The notes: generated by a model not told the origin, from the letters alone. A DNA stretch of 64,000 bases from Pelosinus fermentans JBW45 (GCF_000271665.2 NZ_CP010978.1:3006501-3070500); one strand, 5' to 3'; positions 43,945 through 52,991 are shown, counted from the first letter of the stretch. Made by a program: numbers and translations.

Positions 43945-44760
43945 TCACTGGGCTAATCCTAAAATTCTTCTGGCTTGTTCGGGAGTAGCAACTGACCGAC
44001 CTATTTCTTTTGCAATCCTTGCTATACGCTCCACTAGTTGAAAGTTACCATCAGATAATACACCTTTTGTATAATACACATTATCTTCAAAGCCAACCCG
44101 CACATGTCCGCCCATAACAATCGCCATCGTCCCAAGAGACAACTCACTACGTCCAATCCCCGCGACTGTCCAGGTAGACCCTGCAGGTATGGACTCTATT
44201 AGATGCAGCAAATGTTTTGCTTCCCCTGGTATTCCTCCAGGAACACCCATTACAAAATCAAAATGAAGAGGCAACTGCAAGATTTTCTTTTGCACTAAAC
44301 GCAGCGCATTATAAATCATCCCCACTTCGAATACTTCAATTTCAGGTTTTACTCCCTGGGCCACCATTGCTTTTGCAAACAGTTCAACCATAGGCATCGG
44401 GTTAGAAAATATTTCTTCACCAAAATTAACTGTACCTGTGGTCAATGTTGCCATCTCAGGCTTTAATTCTATAGGCTGCAATCGTTCGTCGGCTGTCATC
44501 CAAGATGCTCCGCCTGTGGAGGTTTGAATAATTACGTCACTCTTTTCTTTGATCAGTGCAATGGTTTCTTGAAAGATGTCCTTCGCTTGGGTAGCCTTTC
44601 CATCCTCATCTCTAACATGCAGATGAATGATGGAAGCTCCCTTTTCAGCACACCGTATCGCCTCATTGGCAATTTCTCTAGGGGTAAGGGGCAGATTGGG
44701 ATTGTCTTGGCGAGTTGCTTCTGCTCCTACGGGGGCAACGGTAATAATAAGCGGCTCCAA
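43945..44760 (-). CDS. kce: 3-keto-5-aminohexanoate cleavage enzyme
   Basis: Zinc enzyme that condenses 3-keto-5-aminohexanoate with acetyl-CoA, giving acetoacetate and 3-aminobutyryl-CoA. About 271 residues, DUF849/BKACE family. Family motifs: IHLHVRDEDG, QTSTGG, LTTGTVNF, EVFEVGM, GVPGGIPG, and GGHVRVGFEDN. The start is taken as TTG 44760, which follows GGGGGGATAA and matches the family N-terminus; an in-frame start 36 bp upstream would overlap kal. Kal ends one base before it, so translation is coupled. Confidence 0.93.
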   Translation of the reverse strand: MEPLIITVAPVGAEATRQDNPNLPLTPREIANEAIRCAEKGASIIHLHVRDEDGKATQAKDIFQETIALIKEKSDVIIQTSTGGASWMTADERLQPIELKPEMATLTTGTVNFGEEIFSNPMPMVELFAKAMVAQGVKPEIEVFEVGMIYNALRLVQKKILQLPLHFDFVMGVPGGIPGEAKHLLHLIESIPAGSTWTVAGIGRSELSLGTMAIVMGGHVRVGFEDNVYYTKGVLSDGNFQLVERIARIAKEIGRSVATPEQARRILGLAQ

Positions 44761-44761
44761 A

Positions 44762-45151
44762 TTATCCCCCCCTTTGCTTTTCTTTAGGAACCACACAAGT
44801 TCCGCTAGCGATACAAACTACAACGGGATCGGCTAATACAGAGGCTGCTGACTCATATTGAGCAGCCTGATCTAATGAAATAACTTTTGTGGCGATAAAT
44901 TCCATTCGTCGTGATGTATTACCAATCTTTATAATCTTGCCCCGCGCCTCGATAAAATCTCCTGCATAAACAGGGGCTGTAAATTCCACATTGTCATATG
45001 CAACAAATAGTCCTTCATCACCATCGCTGCGAATTAATAATTCAGTTGCTACATCACCAAATAAATCTAACATTCGGGACCCATTTACTAATCCTCCTGC
45101 ATAATGAGTGTCATGCTCGCTCATTCGAACCCGTATTAAAACGTCTTCCAT
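44762..45151 (-). CDS. kal: 3-aminobutyryl-CoA ammonia-lyase
   Basis: Removes ammonia from L-3-aminobutyryl-CoA to crotonyl-CoA. 129 residues, a single hot-dog domain with HYAGGLVNG and [17 protein letters not shown], as in characterised Kal proteins. ATG with AGGAGAGGAG upstream. It sits between kamE and kce. The crotonyl-CoA would be reduced to butyryl-CoA by enzymes outside the window. Confidence 0.92.
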   Translation of the reverse strand: MEDVLIRVRMSEHDTHYAGGLVNGSRMLDLFGDVATELLIRSDGDEGLFVAYDNVEFTAPVYAGDFIEARGKIIKIGNTSRRMEFIATKVISLDQAAQYESAASVLADPVVVCIASGTCVVPKEKQRGG

Positions 45152-45186
45152 GCTCTCCTCTCCTTATGACTCTTATTAGCTAAAAA

Positions 45187-45951
45187 TCAACCCGTCTCCT
45201 TGCTGCTATCCCACACATTCTTGCGTTTTACTTCCTGGACAAGAAACGACGCAACATGCTCTGCATAGGTATTGGAACTAAAGCCAGCGTCATACCCTAA
45301 CTCTTTTGCTAATTCATGGCTAATTCGCGGTCCCCCCACTACTAAAGTTACTTTATCCCGCAAACCTTCCGCTTCCAGCATATCTACGAGTCTTGTCAAA
45401 TTTGTAATATGAATATTTTTTTGCGTTACAACCTGAGATATTAAAATAGCATCTGCTTGAATTTCATAGACTTTATGAATAACTTCCTCACAAGCCACTT
45501 GTGCTCCCATATTTACAGCATTAATTTCATGATAGCTTTCTAAACCTTTATGTCCATTAAAACCTTTTATGTTCATAATGGCATCAATCCCAACAGTGTG
45601 AGCATCACTTTCAATACAAGCTCCCACTACATTGAGTTTTCGGTTTAGATGAGTACGAATAAAGTCATCAATTTCTTTTTTGGACAATACCTCTAATGCA
45701 ACTTCTGGAACCGTAATCCCAACAATATTTACTCCATGACTGCATTTCCCATAAACAATGAAAAAACTAAATGTATCGCTAATCCCTTCAGCATGAGCAA
45801 CTGCTGCCTCTTCTAGTCCCATACTAGCAGTCAACTGCCTAGCTGCTTCTTTTGCTGCATTTGATAAAGGAATCGGCAGGGTGAAGGACAGCTGCACCAT
45901 GCCGTCATTTAAGGTATCACCATAAGGTTTAACATGATTTACATCAACCAT
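45187..45951 (-). CDS. kamE: Lysine 5,6-aminomutase beta subunit (adenosylcobalamin-binding)
   Basis: With KamD converts beta-lysine to 3,5-diaminohexanoate using adenosylcobalamin and PLP. 254 residues. The B12 motif D116-x-H118-x-x-G121 and PLP lysine K129 (NIKG) are 11 residues apart, as H133/K144 are in Clostridium sticklandii. The second half is a Rossmann-like cobalamin fold with VVGGPR. It overlaps the kamD stop by eight bases; GGAGGAAAC precedes its ATG. Confidence 0.95.
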   Translation of the reverse strand: MVDVNHVKPYGDTLNDGMVQLSFTLPIPLSNAAKEAARQLTASMGLEEAAVAHAEGISDTFSFFIVYGKCSHGVNIVGITVPEVALEVLSKKEIDDFIRTHLNRKLNVVGACIESDAHTVGIDAIMNIKGFNGHKGLESYHEINAVNMGAQVACEEVIHKVYEIQADAILISQVVTQKNIHITNLTRLVDMLEAEGLRDKVTLVVGGPRISHELAKELGYDAGFSSNTYAEHVASFLVQEVKRKNVWDSSKETG

Positions 45952-47506
45952 TGCTGTTTCCTCCTTTTAACATGAGAGGAATAAAAGGATTGAGATAACT
46001 GCATTCCTTTACAATGACTCCCTGCAACCCTCTGCCACCTTCAGAAGTTCGCGAGATGTCAGCAAAATAGCCTAATGCCAGTGCTTGCATCAGTCCTATG
46101 TCAGCAATATCTTCCAATAAGTTAACTGCCTTTTCCAATACTTCCTGAGCTCTTTGCTGAATAAATCCTCCTTCACGAAAATAAATTTCATCGGCGATTC
46201 CTCGCAAATTATTAAAAACATATTTAGCAGACTCAATACTTAAAAATCGGTCATGAATAAGAGGGGTATGAATGGCTTCTGTTAATATACCTAAAAGATG
46301 CAAACTCTGCCCTGTCATGATGGAACAAACATTGAACAGAGTATCTTGCACATGTCCTTTAAAAATATTTCCTGTCATATATTTAGTCGGTGGCATATAT
46401 TTAATGGGGCTCTTTGGGAAAACCTCTCTTACTAATTGTGCTTGTGCCAATTCATACATAAAACCATTAGGGGTTTGCGGATCGATTTCAAAAGCATGCC
46501 CAAGACCGAGCTGCTCGGAGGTCATATTACACCGAAAAGCAAACTGTTCATTTATTAATTCAGAGGCTAAAACCGTATGACCACTTTCAATGGCATCTGC
46601 TGTAGTTAAGTAATTGTCTTCCCCTGTGTTGATAATAATACCAGCATAACCATTGATTAACCTAGAAAAGTACTGATCTACAAAAGTACGCTTCATATTA
46701 ATGTCCCGAAAAATAATTCCATACATGGAGTCATTGAGCATCACATCCAAACGTTCTAATGCCCCCATCACTGCAATTTCGGGCATACAAAGCCCTGAGC
46801 AATAATTAGTCAAATAAATGTAACGATTGACTTCTTTTCCTACTTCGTCTAAAGCCTGCCGTAAAATCTGAAAATTAGCCTGGGTCGCATACGTACCACC
46901 AAAGCCTGTGGTAGTTGGTCCATAGGGAACATAGTCTAGTAAACTTTGCCCTGTAGTGCGAATAACGGCAATGATGTCAGCTCCTTGCCGAGCAGCAGCC
47001 TGCGCTTGAATCGCATCCTCATGCACATTACCAGTAGCCACAATAACATATAACATAGGTTCCTGTCCCTTGCCTAAACTTGCAATCCATGCTTCTCTTT
47101 CTTGACGACGCTCTTTAATTTTCGCTAAGGAACGGATAGCCAATTGCAAGGCTGCATCTTCAATTTCGCCTTCTGGAGTTCTGGGTAATTCTAGTAAATG
47201 AATCGTTTTATTTACTATACACTCTGCCAACTGCTGAGATGATAATTTTGTATGAATCATCCCATTCACGAACCAATACATGACTCCTTTACCTAATACA
47301 CCTGCATTATGCAATTCTTCAACGATTCCATTTACTAATGGTACTCCTGCCTGATCAACTCCATCAATCCCTAGTAATCTTAAAACAGATCGTTCTACTG
47401 CCACTGTACTGTGAGCATCAATATGCTCTTGTACCTGATCTACAATTTGTTTTGCATATTTTCGACCGCGATCAATAACCTCCTGGCTCAAATTAAGTTT
47501 TTTCAA
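45944..47506 (-). CDS. kamD: Lysine 5,6-aminomutase alpha subunit
   Basis: Catalytic alpha subunit that binds PLP and substrate in partnership with KamE. 520 residues, close to the usual 516. Conserved segments include GATGN-like VIVATGNVHEDAIQAQAAARQGADII, TTGFGGTY, TNYCSGLCMPEIAVMGALER, and NDSMYGIIFRDINMKRTF. The start is TTG at 47506 with AGGAGGGG seven bases upstream, overlapping the end of the regulator gene by 14 bp. Activity needs adenosylcobalamin; I see no cobalamin riboswitch here. Confidence 0.95.
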   Translation of the reverse strand: MKKLNLSQEVIDRGRKYAKQIVDQVQEHIDAHSTVAVERSVLRLLGIDGVDQAGVPLVNGIVEELHNAGVLGKGVMYWFVNGMIHTKLSSQQLAECIVNKTIHLLELPRTPEGEIEDAALQLAIRSLAKIKERRQEREAWIASLGKGQEPMLYVIVATGNVHEDAIQAQAAARQGADIIAVIRTTGQSLLDYVPYGPTTTGFGGTYATQANFQILRQALDEVGKEVNRYIYLTNYCSGLCMPEIAVMGALERLDVMLNDSMYGIIFRDINMKRTFVDQYFSRLINGYAGIIINTGEDNYLTTADAIESGHTVLASELINEQFAFRCNMTSEQLGLGHAFEIDPQTPNGFMYELAQAQLVREVFPKSPIKYMPPTKYMTGNIFKGHVQDTLFNVCSIMTGQSLHLLGILTEAIHTPLIHDRFLSIESAKYVFNNLRGIADEIYFREGGFIQQRAQEVLEKAVNLLEDIADIGLMQALALGYFADISRTSEGGRGLQGVIVKECSYLNPFIPLMLKGGNSNG

Positions 47507-48968
47507 TACAATCCCCTCCTAACAAGGAGTCATCTTTTTTATTCCTTCTAAGCAGTCCATATATTTTCAGTTTATACTGTATGGTTTGACGAGGAATACC
47601 TAAAGATAATGCTGCTTTTGATATATTTCCTTCACTTCTTTCTAAAGCGTGAAGGAGAGCACTCCTTTCAACAGTCCCCAATATTTCCGGCAGGCTCTTA
47701 CCGTTCAATTGACAATATATTTCACGACTATGATCATCATCATAGTTGCGCAAATGTTCTGGAATATGTTCGATTTCAATGATATGACCGGATACGATAT
47801 TCATAGCGTGCTCAATGGCATGCTGCAATTCTCTAACATTTCCTGGCCAAGAGTATTTTAAAAATGCCTGATCTACTTCTTCACTTATTTTTTGCACTGA
47901 ACGACCAATTTTCGCATTATACACCATAATAAAATGTTCTACCAAGGCAGCAATGTCACTTTTGCGTTCTCGTAAAGAAGGTACTTGTAACGCTACCACA
48001 TTCAATCGATAATATAAATCAATGCGCAATTCCTTTTTACGTACTGCTTCTTGGGGATCTACATTGGTACAGGCAATGACCCTAGTATCTACCTCTCTTA
48101 CCTTATTATCACCTAAGCGGCGTAAGGTTCCATCTTGCAGAACTCTAAGCAGTTTACTTTGCAATTCCATCGGCATAGAATTGATTTCATCTAAAAATAG
48201 AGTTCCTCTATCAGCGAGCTCAAACAATCCTGGACGATCTTCCGCTCCTGTAAAACTTCCTTTTACCGTTCCAAATAAAATACTTTCTAACAGCGTTGCA
48301 GGAAAAGCTGCACAGTTTTGCGCCACGAAGGGTCCGTCCTTGCGAGAAGATGCATTATGGATGGACTGTACTACCAGTTCTTTTCCTGCGCCTGTTTCAC
48401 CAATTACCAACACAGGAGAAGAAGTCGATGCCACTCTTTGACTGACTACTTTAAGCTTAACCATTAGGTCATGACTGCCAATAATATCGTTAAATGTGTA
48501 TTTTGCAAAACTAATTTCAGTCTTCTTTGCTTTTTTGAAGTTGGTTGACTTTTTATCTAATAGTACAGCCTGCAGATCCATCACTCGATCTGACATCTCT
48601 TTAATTTTCGTTATATCTCGAGACAAATCACAAGCACCCACTAATATCCCCTCTCTATATAGTGGAAAAGTAGAGTAATGAATCGTAATAATTCGCCCTG
48701 TCCTGCTTACGATGGTTTGCTGCTGATCCAATACTGGCTTGCCAGTAGCCAATACCTCCATCAAACTGCTTGTTTCAAGGGTCAATGAAGGATATACCTG
48801 AAGAACATGCTTTCCCATAACTTCAGTAGCCTGCAATCCTTCCACTTCAGCCGCTGTCTGGTTGTAATAAATTGTTATTCCCTCACAATTGATTACATGT
48901 ACTGCCTGATCAAGACGATCTAACACTAAATCAAGACAGCTATCGCTGCCGTCTAATTCATTGAGCAA
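47493..48968 (-). CDS. PAS-containing sigma-54-dependent activator, probable regulator of lysine fermentation
   Basis: 491 residues: a PAS sensor at about 15-120, AAA+ ATPase at about 160-390 with Walker A GETGAGKE (190-197), sigma-54 contact loop GSFTGA (237-242, instead of the usual GAFTGA), Walker B LFLDEIN, and a C-terminal Fis-type helix-turn-helix (NISKAALSLGIPRQTIQYKL). RocR/BkdR-like. TTG start with GGGGGAG upstream. It is encoded inside the lysine operon between the kamB-like gene and kamD, and translation of kamD overlaps its end. Two sigma-54 promoters with a shared palindrome flank the cluster, so it very likely activates both units and itself. The PAS ligand is unknown. Confidence 0.92.
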   Translation of the reverse strand: MLNELDGSDSCLDLVLDRLDQAVHVINCEGITIYYNQTAAEVEGLQATEVMGKHVLQVYPSLTLETSSLMEVLATGKPVLDQQQTIVSRTGRIITIHYSTFPLYREGILVGACDLSRDITKIKEMSDRVMDLQAVLLDKKSTNFKKAKKTEISFAKYTFNDIIGSHDLMVKLKVVSQRVASTSSPVLVIGETGAGKELVVQSIHNASSRKDGPFVAQNCAAFPATLLESILFGTVKGSFTGAEDRPGLFELADRGTLFLDEINSMPMELQSKLLRVLQDGTLRRLGDNKVREVDTRVIACTNVDPQEAVRKKELRIDLYYRLNVVALQVPSLRERKSDIAALVEHFIMVYNAKIGRSVQKISEEVDQAFLKYSWPGNVRELQHAIEHAMNIVSGHIIEIEHIPEHLRNYDDDHSREIYCQLNGKSLPEILGTVERSALLHALERSEGNISKAALSLGIPRQTIQYKLKIYGLLRRNKKDDSLLGGDCIEKT

Positions 48969-48991
48969 TCTACTCCCCCCAATACCGAGTA

Positions 48992-50011
48992 CTAGAATTT
49001 TCTCTCTTGTACCACATCCATTACAGGTATAGGCGCTAATGCTGCGCCCATCTTCTGAAGCAAAACACCTGGGTCAATTCCTTTGCCTCCTGGATAGGTT
49101 GGATTTATCGTTACCCCTAATAAAGAAATCGGCTGTACAGCCTGAACCTGTATATTACGAGCTCTTAGCTGCCGCCATAAACCAACTGTAATGAAAATTT
49201 TACTACCATCCTGAACCACTACGATAGGAATCCGTTGTTTCTTTAGCAAAGCCTGAGCTAACCCATCTCCCATCGCTCCTTTAATAATAAGAACAGAACA
49301 ATCGTCCTCCAATATTGTTAGCCACTGCGTAATACTTAAGAGAGAGGTACTCACAAAATATTCCTGACATTGATTATGACCAATCACCAGCACTTTAGCC
49401 TTTGAATGATGATATAGTTTAAGATAATCATCGTTGGATTTTGATATCGTTAATTGCTCTACGCGACATGTCGTGATATGAAGTAATTCCTCTACATCAC
49501 GGCTTAAGGTTGCTCCAGTAGCTAAAACAACTTGGCTGCTAACTAAAGGATCAGCAGAACTTTGCCGGTCAAAGGCCCCATCAATTAGTGTGCACCTTGT
49601 TCCCCAGCGAGTTAAACATTGTAATAATTGCCTTACATCTTCATTTTTGCTTGGTCCCGCCAAAACTACCTGATTCACAGACTTTGCTTTCAAAATAACC
49701 ACATTACCAAGAGGCGTGCAAATATCTGTTTGCTGGAGATAATCCCATAGGTTCGGGTCTATAATAACCTTTTCAGCAGTAGCCACTATTGTTTGAGGCT
49801 GCACAACAATTGAAGGTTTCGCTAAATGAGTCAAAGCATCAAAGCTTTCTCCATCCCTCCCAATTGATGTCAGTCCTAAGGCTATGCCTTGTGCATATAA
49901 AGCTTTTTGCATATAATTCAAAGTTACTGTCTTGCCTACATTTTTCGCCATACCAATAATCGTTAAAGCCTTAGGAGTTTCTATTAAAAATTCATTCCAA
50001 TTTAACATCAT
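48992..50011 (-). CDS. kamB: KamB-like P-loop protein, probable aminomutase reactivase subunit
   Basis: About 339 residues. N-terminal Walker A GMAKNVGKT (near residues 20-28 of the product) in the pattern of KamB proteins of lysine-fermentation clusters, thought to be part of a reactivase that removes inactivated cobalamin from lysine 5,6-aminomutase. LGLTSIGRDGESFD and ATGATLSRD are further conserved-looking blocks. The open frame begins at TTG 50017, overlapping the kdd stop by four bases; ATG 50011 and 50008 are more likely. The usual partner KamC, a MutS-like ATPase, is not seen here. The assignment is from memory of the family. Confidence 0.7.
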   Translation of the reverse strand: MMLNWNEFLIETPKALTIIGMAKNVGKTVTLNYMQKALYAQGIALGLTSIGRDGESFDALTHLAKPSIVVQPQTIVATAEKVIIDPNLWDYLQQTDICTPLGNVVILKAKSVNQVVLAGPSKNEDVRQLLQCLTRWGTRCTLIDGAFDRQSSADPLVSSQVVLATGATLSRDVEELLHITTCRVEQLTISKSNDDYLKLYHHSKAKVLVIGHNQCQEYFVSTSLLSITQWLTILEDDCSVLIIKGAMGDGLAQALLKKQRIPIVVVQDGSKIFITVGLWRQLRARNIQVQAVQPISLLGVTINPTYPGGKGIDPGVLLQKMGAALAPIPVMDVVQERKF

Positions 50012-50013
50012 CT

Positions 50014-51054
50014 TCAAGCATAAAGCTCATGAAATACTTGCCAGAGAATGGGACTTTCTCGTACTGTTTCTAAGGCAACAATTGCATGATTTCGGCAATA
50101 ACCATTACCCACTAACATAGTTACGTCTTTGCCTATGCCTTCAGCCCCGAGAGCAGCACCTGTAAAGCTGGTCGCCATGCTAAAGAAATATACAGTTCCT
50201 CTATCTTTTGTAGCCATAATAGAGGCCATTTCAGTATTAGGTATATTAACGCAATTGATTGTGACATCTACCATCTGACCGTTCGTAACCTCAGACACAG
50301 CTTTCATTACTTGCAGCGGATCTGTAGCATCTACTTGCAATACTTCATCGGCATAGCCTAGATGCCGCATTCTATCACAACTGCCTTTACTTGAACCTAT
50401 GCCAATCACCCTGCCAGTTACTCCTGCTCTCTTCTTCGCCTCATACAAACAAAGCATACCCGATTTGCCACCGCCGCCAATGATGAGTACATTTTGCCCT
50501 GGTCGTACTAGATGAGCAGTTTGTGCTGGTGCACCTGCTACATCCAAGATAGCCAAGGCTAAGGATGGGGACATATCTAAAGGTAAGACTGCATAGATAC
50601 CGCTGCTGAATAAAATAGCCTGGGCATCAACTTCAACCTGCTCTTTTCCAGTATGAATTTTTATAATTTTCCGAATTTTTAATGGAGTTAATGATAAAGA
50701 AACTAACGTAGCAATTCGATCTCCCACCTTTACAGGTACATTCCCTGTCCATGCAGGCCCAATTTTACTTACCGTTCCCATTAGCATTCCACCAGAGCCA
50801 GTAATAGGATTATGATGTTTTCCCCGCTTTTCCACAATATCAAGCATCATTCGCTCCATAACAGCTATATCGTTCTGGGCATCTTTTTTGATCTGCGTAA
50901 AACTTGCCGCATCAATATTTAAGGTATCAACTTCAATTAGCAGCTCATTATCATAGATTTCCATAGTATTATCAATTTTCCATGCAGGCTGAGGCAAAAC
51001 ACCTTGAGGCTCTATTACTCGATGAGTACCGTAAGGACAACCTATTTTTGTCAT
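50014..51054 (-). CDS. kdd: L-erythro-3,5-diaminohexanoate dehydrogenase
   Basis: NAD-dependent deamination of 3,5-diaminohexanoate to 3-keto-5-aminohexanoate. 346 residues, the length of known Kdd. The Rossmann part contains GGGGKSGML near 195-203, and the N-terminal segment GCPYGTHRVIEPQGVLPQ is typical of the family. ATG 51054 has TTGGAGGG upstream, whereas the frame stays open 141 bp farther without a ribosome site. First gene of the unit that contains kamB, the activator and kamDE, kal, kce. Preceded by a sigma-54 promoter. Confidence 0.94.
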   Translation of the reverse strand: MTKIGCPYGTHRVIEPQGVLPQPAWKIDNTMEIYDNELLIEVDTLNIDAASFTQIKKDAQNDIAVMERMMLDIVEKRGKHHNPITGSGGMLMGTVSKIGPAWTGNVPVKVGDRIATLVSLSLTPLKIRKIIKIHTGKEQVEVDAQAILFSSGIYAVLPLDMSPSLALAILDVAGAPAQTAHLVRPGQNVLIIGGGGKSGMLCLYEAKKRAGVTGRVIGIGSSKGSCDRMRHLGYADEVLQVDATDPLQVMKAVSEVTNGQMVDVTINCVNIPNTEMASIMATKDRGTVYFFSMATSFTGAALGAEGIGKDVTMLVGNGYCRNHAIVALETVRESPILWQVFHELYA

Positions 51055-51215
51055 ATTAATTACCCTCCAATATATTCTATTTTTTGAAATATAATCCTCT
51101 TTTAATATTTTTAACTCAGCAGGCTCAAACAGGCTAAATTTTAGATAGGGATTATTGAACTCACCTCCAACTATCAAATTACTAATGCAAAGCATTGTTT
51201 CTCTAACAGACTACT

Positions 51216-51232
51216 ATGCAAATTACGTTCCA
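51216..51232 (-). promoter_or_regulatory. Sigma-54 promoter of the kdd unit
   Basis: On the minus strand TGGAACGTAATTTGCAT: GG and GC doublets ten bases apart, one mismatch to TGGCACG-N4-TTGCW. It lies about 160 bp before the kdd ATG. Confidence 0.75.
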
Positions 51233-51293
51233 ACCTAAGACAGTTGCTCACCCCGCGATTTCCCTCTATATCTATTCTTACACGAATTAATAA

Positions 51294-51309
51294 TGCCTAA
51301 AATTCGGCA
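51294..51309. promoter_or_regulatory. Upstream activator site before kdd
   Basis: TGCCTAAAATTCGGCA, an imperfect 16-bp palindrome extended by A/T on each side, 61 bp upstream of the sigma-54 promoter. It matches the lysP site at 13 of 16 bases. Confidence 0.7.
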
Positions 51310-51344
51310 TACTTTAAATGTTTTGTAAGAAATACGCATAGACC

Positions 51345-51388
51345 AAGCGCCCAAAAATCAGCATCAATCTGCCAAATTTTGGGCGCTT
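51345..51388. terminator. Hairpin after rmuC, possible terminator
   Basis: Perfect 12-bp arms AAGCGCCCAAAA/TTTTGGGCGCTT with a 20-nt loop, just after the rmuC stop; no T-run follows, so the role is uncertain. Confidence 0.55.
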
Positions 51389-51401
51389 ATCATAGATATT
51401 T

Positions 51402-52748
51402 TTATTCTTTTTCTTGAGCAGCTGCTATTTCTGCAACATTTGCTGCATCTAACATATTTACTGCTTCCTCTTGAGGAAGTTCTTGTACATTTTTAAGCTT
51501 CCTTTCTATAGTGCGAGACTTTCTGGCAGCTACATCAATGGAGTTACTAGCCTCTTGCAGTTTTTTATGGGTTTTATCTAATAAATCGCCAAATTTACCA
51601 AATTCGGTTTTTACAACACTAAGCAGTGACCAGACTTCTGAACTGCGTTTTTCAACTGCAAGCGTTCTAAAACCCATTTGCAAGCTATTAAGCAACGCAG
51701 ATAGGGTCGTAGGGCCTGCAATGATTACCTTGTAATTTCGCATAATAGTATCACACAGCCCTGGACGCCGCAACACTTCAGCATATAATCCTTCAATTGG
51801 CAAAAATAAAATTGCAAACTCTGTAGTATGGGGAACACAGACGTATTTATGTGCAATATCTTTCGCTTCGCTTTTAATTCGATTTTCTAAAGCCTTGGCT
51901 GCTTCTTCTGCTAAGACAGCATTGGCTTGATCTTGAGCCTCTAATAATCGTTGATAATCTTCTTGGGGAAATTTCGCATCAATTGGCAGCCAGACAATGC
52001 TTTCCTCTGTATCACGACCAGGAAGTTTAATCGCAAATTCTACTCTATCATTGCTTCCTGGCTTCGTTGCAACGTTTTTAGCATACTGTTCAATGGTTAG
52101 AATTTGCTCTAATAAATTCTCTAATTGAATTTCGCCCCATATACCACGAGTTTTGACATTGGATAATACTCTTTTTAGATCACCAACGCCAGAGGCCAGA
52201 GTCTGCATTTCACCTAGCCCTCTATGTACCATTTCTAACCTTTCGCTAACCAACTTAAAACTCTCTCCCAAACGCTTTTCTAACGTCTGATTTAATTTCT
52301 CATCCACCGTTTTTCTCATCTCTTCAAGTTTGCTGCCATTCTCTTCACGAAGCACCCGCAATTGTTTTTCTACCGTTTCACGCATACGCTCTAACTTTTG
52401 TTCATTCATTTGAGTCAGTCCCTGTAATTGCTGAGAGAATGTCTCTAATTGCGTTAATTGCACGGTAGTATTTTCATTCATCCGTTTCAAAATTGATTCA
52501 TTTAACTTACTAAGTGTATTCGCTACTTCTTCTCGCAATGCTCTGGCGACAAGATTATTTTCTCCTCGGTTCTTAGCCATTTCATCATTTACAATTCGTT
52601 CTACTCTTTCGATTGCCTTTTCTATGCCTATCAGATGAGCAGCAAGCTCCTGCTGCTGATTCTTTCCAAGTCGAAGCAGTACTGTAATTAGAAGAAAAAT
52701 AATAATTCCATTAAGGCCAAATATTAATACTATCATCACTGTTGACAA
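51402..52748 (-). CDS. rmuC: RmuC-family DNA recombination protein
   Basis: 448 residues. An N-terminal membrane helix (about 5-27), a long coiled coil to about 170 (Glu/Arg/Leu rich), then the RmuC nuclease-like domain with RGIWGEIQLENLLEQIL, DAKFPQEDY and LPIEGLYAEVLR. RmuC limits recombination at inverted repeats in E. coli; its biochemical activity is not settled. TTG start at 52748 with GGAGG seven bases upstream. It is transcribed alone. Confidence 0.93.
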   Translation of the reverse strand: MSTVMIVLIFGLNGIIIFLLITVLLRLGKNQQQELAAHLIGIEKAIERVERIVNDEMAKNRGENNLVARALREEVANTLSKLNESILKRMNENTTVQLTQLETFSQQLQGLTQMNEQKLERMRETVEKQLRVLREENGSKLEEMRKTVDEKLNQTLEKRLGESFKLVSERLEMVHRGLGEMQTLASGVGDLKRVLSNVKTRGIWGEIQLENLLEQILTIEQYAKNVATKPGSNDRVEFAIKLPGRDTEESIVWLPIDAKFPQEDYQRLLEAQDQANAVLAEEAAKALENRIKSEAKDIAHKYVCVPHTTEFAILFLPIEGLYAEVLRRPGLCDTIMRNYKVIIAGPTTLSALLNSLQMGFRTLAVEKRSSEVWSLLSVVKTEFGKFGDLLDKTHKKLQEASNSIDVAARKSRTIERKLKNVQELPQEEAVNMLDAANVAEIAAAQEKE

Positions 52749-52877
52749 AATAAATCCTCCAACTATTTTATTATTTTACTAAGAACATCATATAAAATTC
52801 GATTCAGGGAAAAATATTTTAAGAACCCGTTTTCTAAATAAACTTCTTGGGTAAGCTATAGGCGGGGAGGTGATAGT

Positions 52878-52991
52878 ATGGAAAAACGTCAAAACGAATG
52901 CAAAGAAAATAAAAACAAATCGCAAAAGGTTTCTACAGAATTTGCCAAAGAAATTTGCCCTAAGGATAAGAAGGAAAATAAAAACAAGTAA
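52878..52991 (+). CDS. Small Lys-rich hydrophilic protein (37 aa)
   Basis: ATG 52878 preceded by GGGGAGGTGATAGT. The product is highly charged (begins MEKRQNECKENKNKSQK, ends in KENKNK), with two cysteines in ECK and ICP, and no hydrophobic helix. It ends a few bases before a strong terminator, so it is probably translated. It resembles small spore-type basic proteins only in general character; not recognised. Confidence 0.65.
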   Translation: MEKRQNECKENKNKSQKVSTEFAKEICPKDKKENKNK

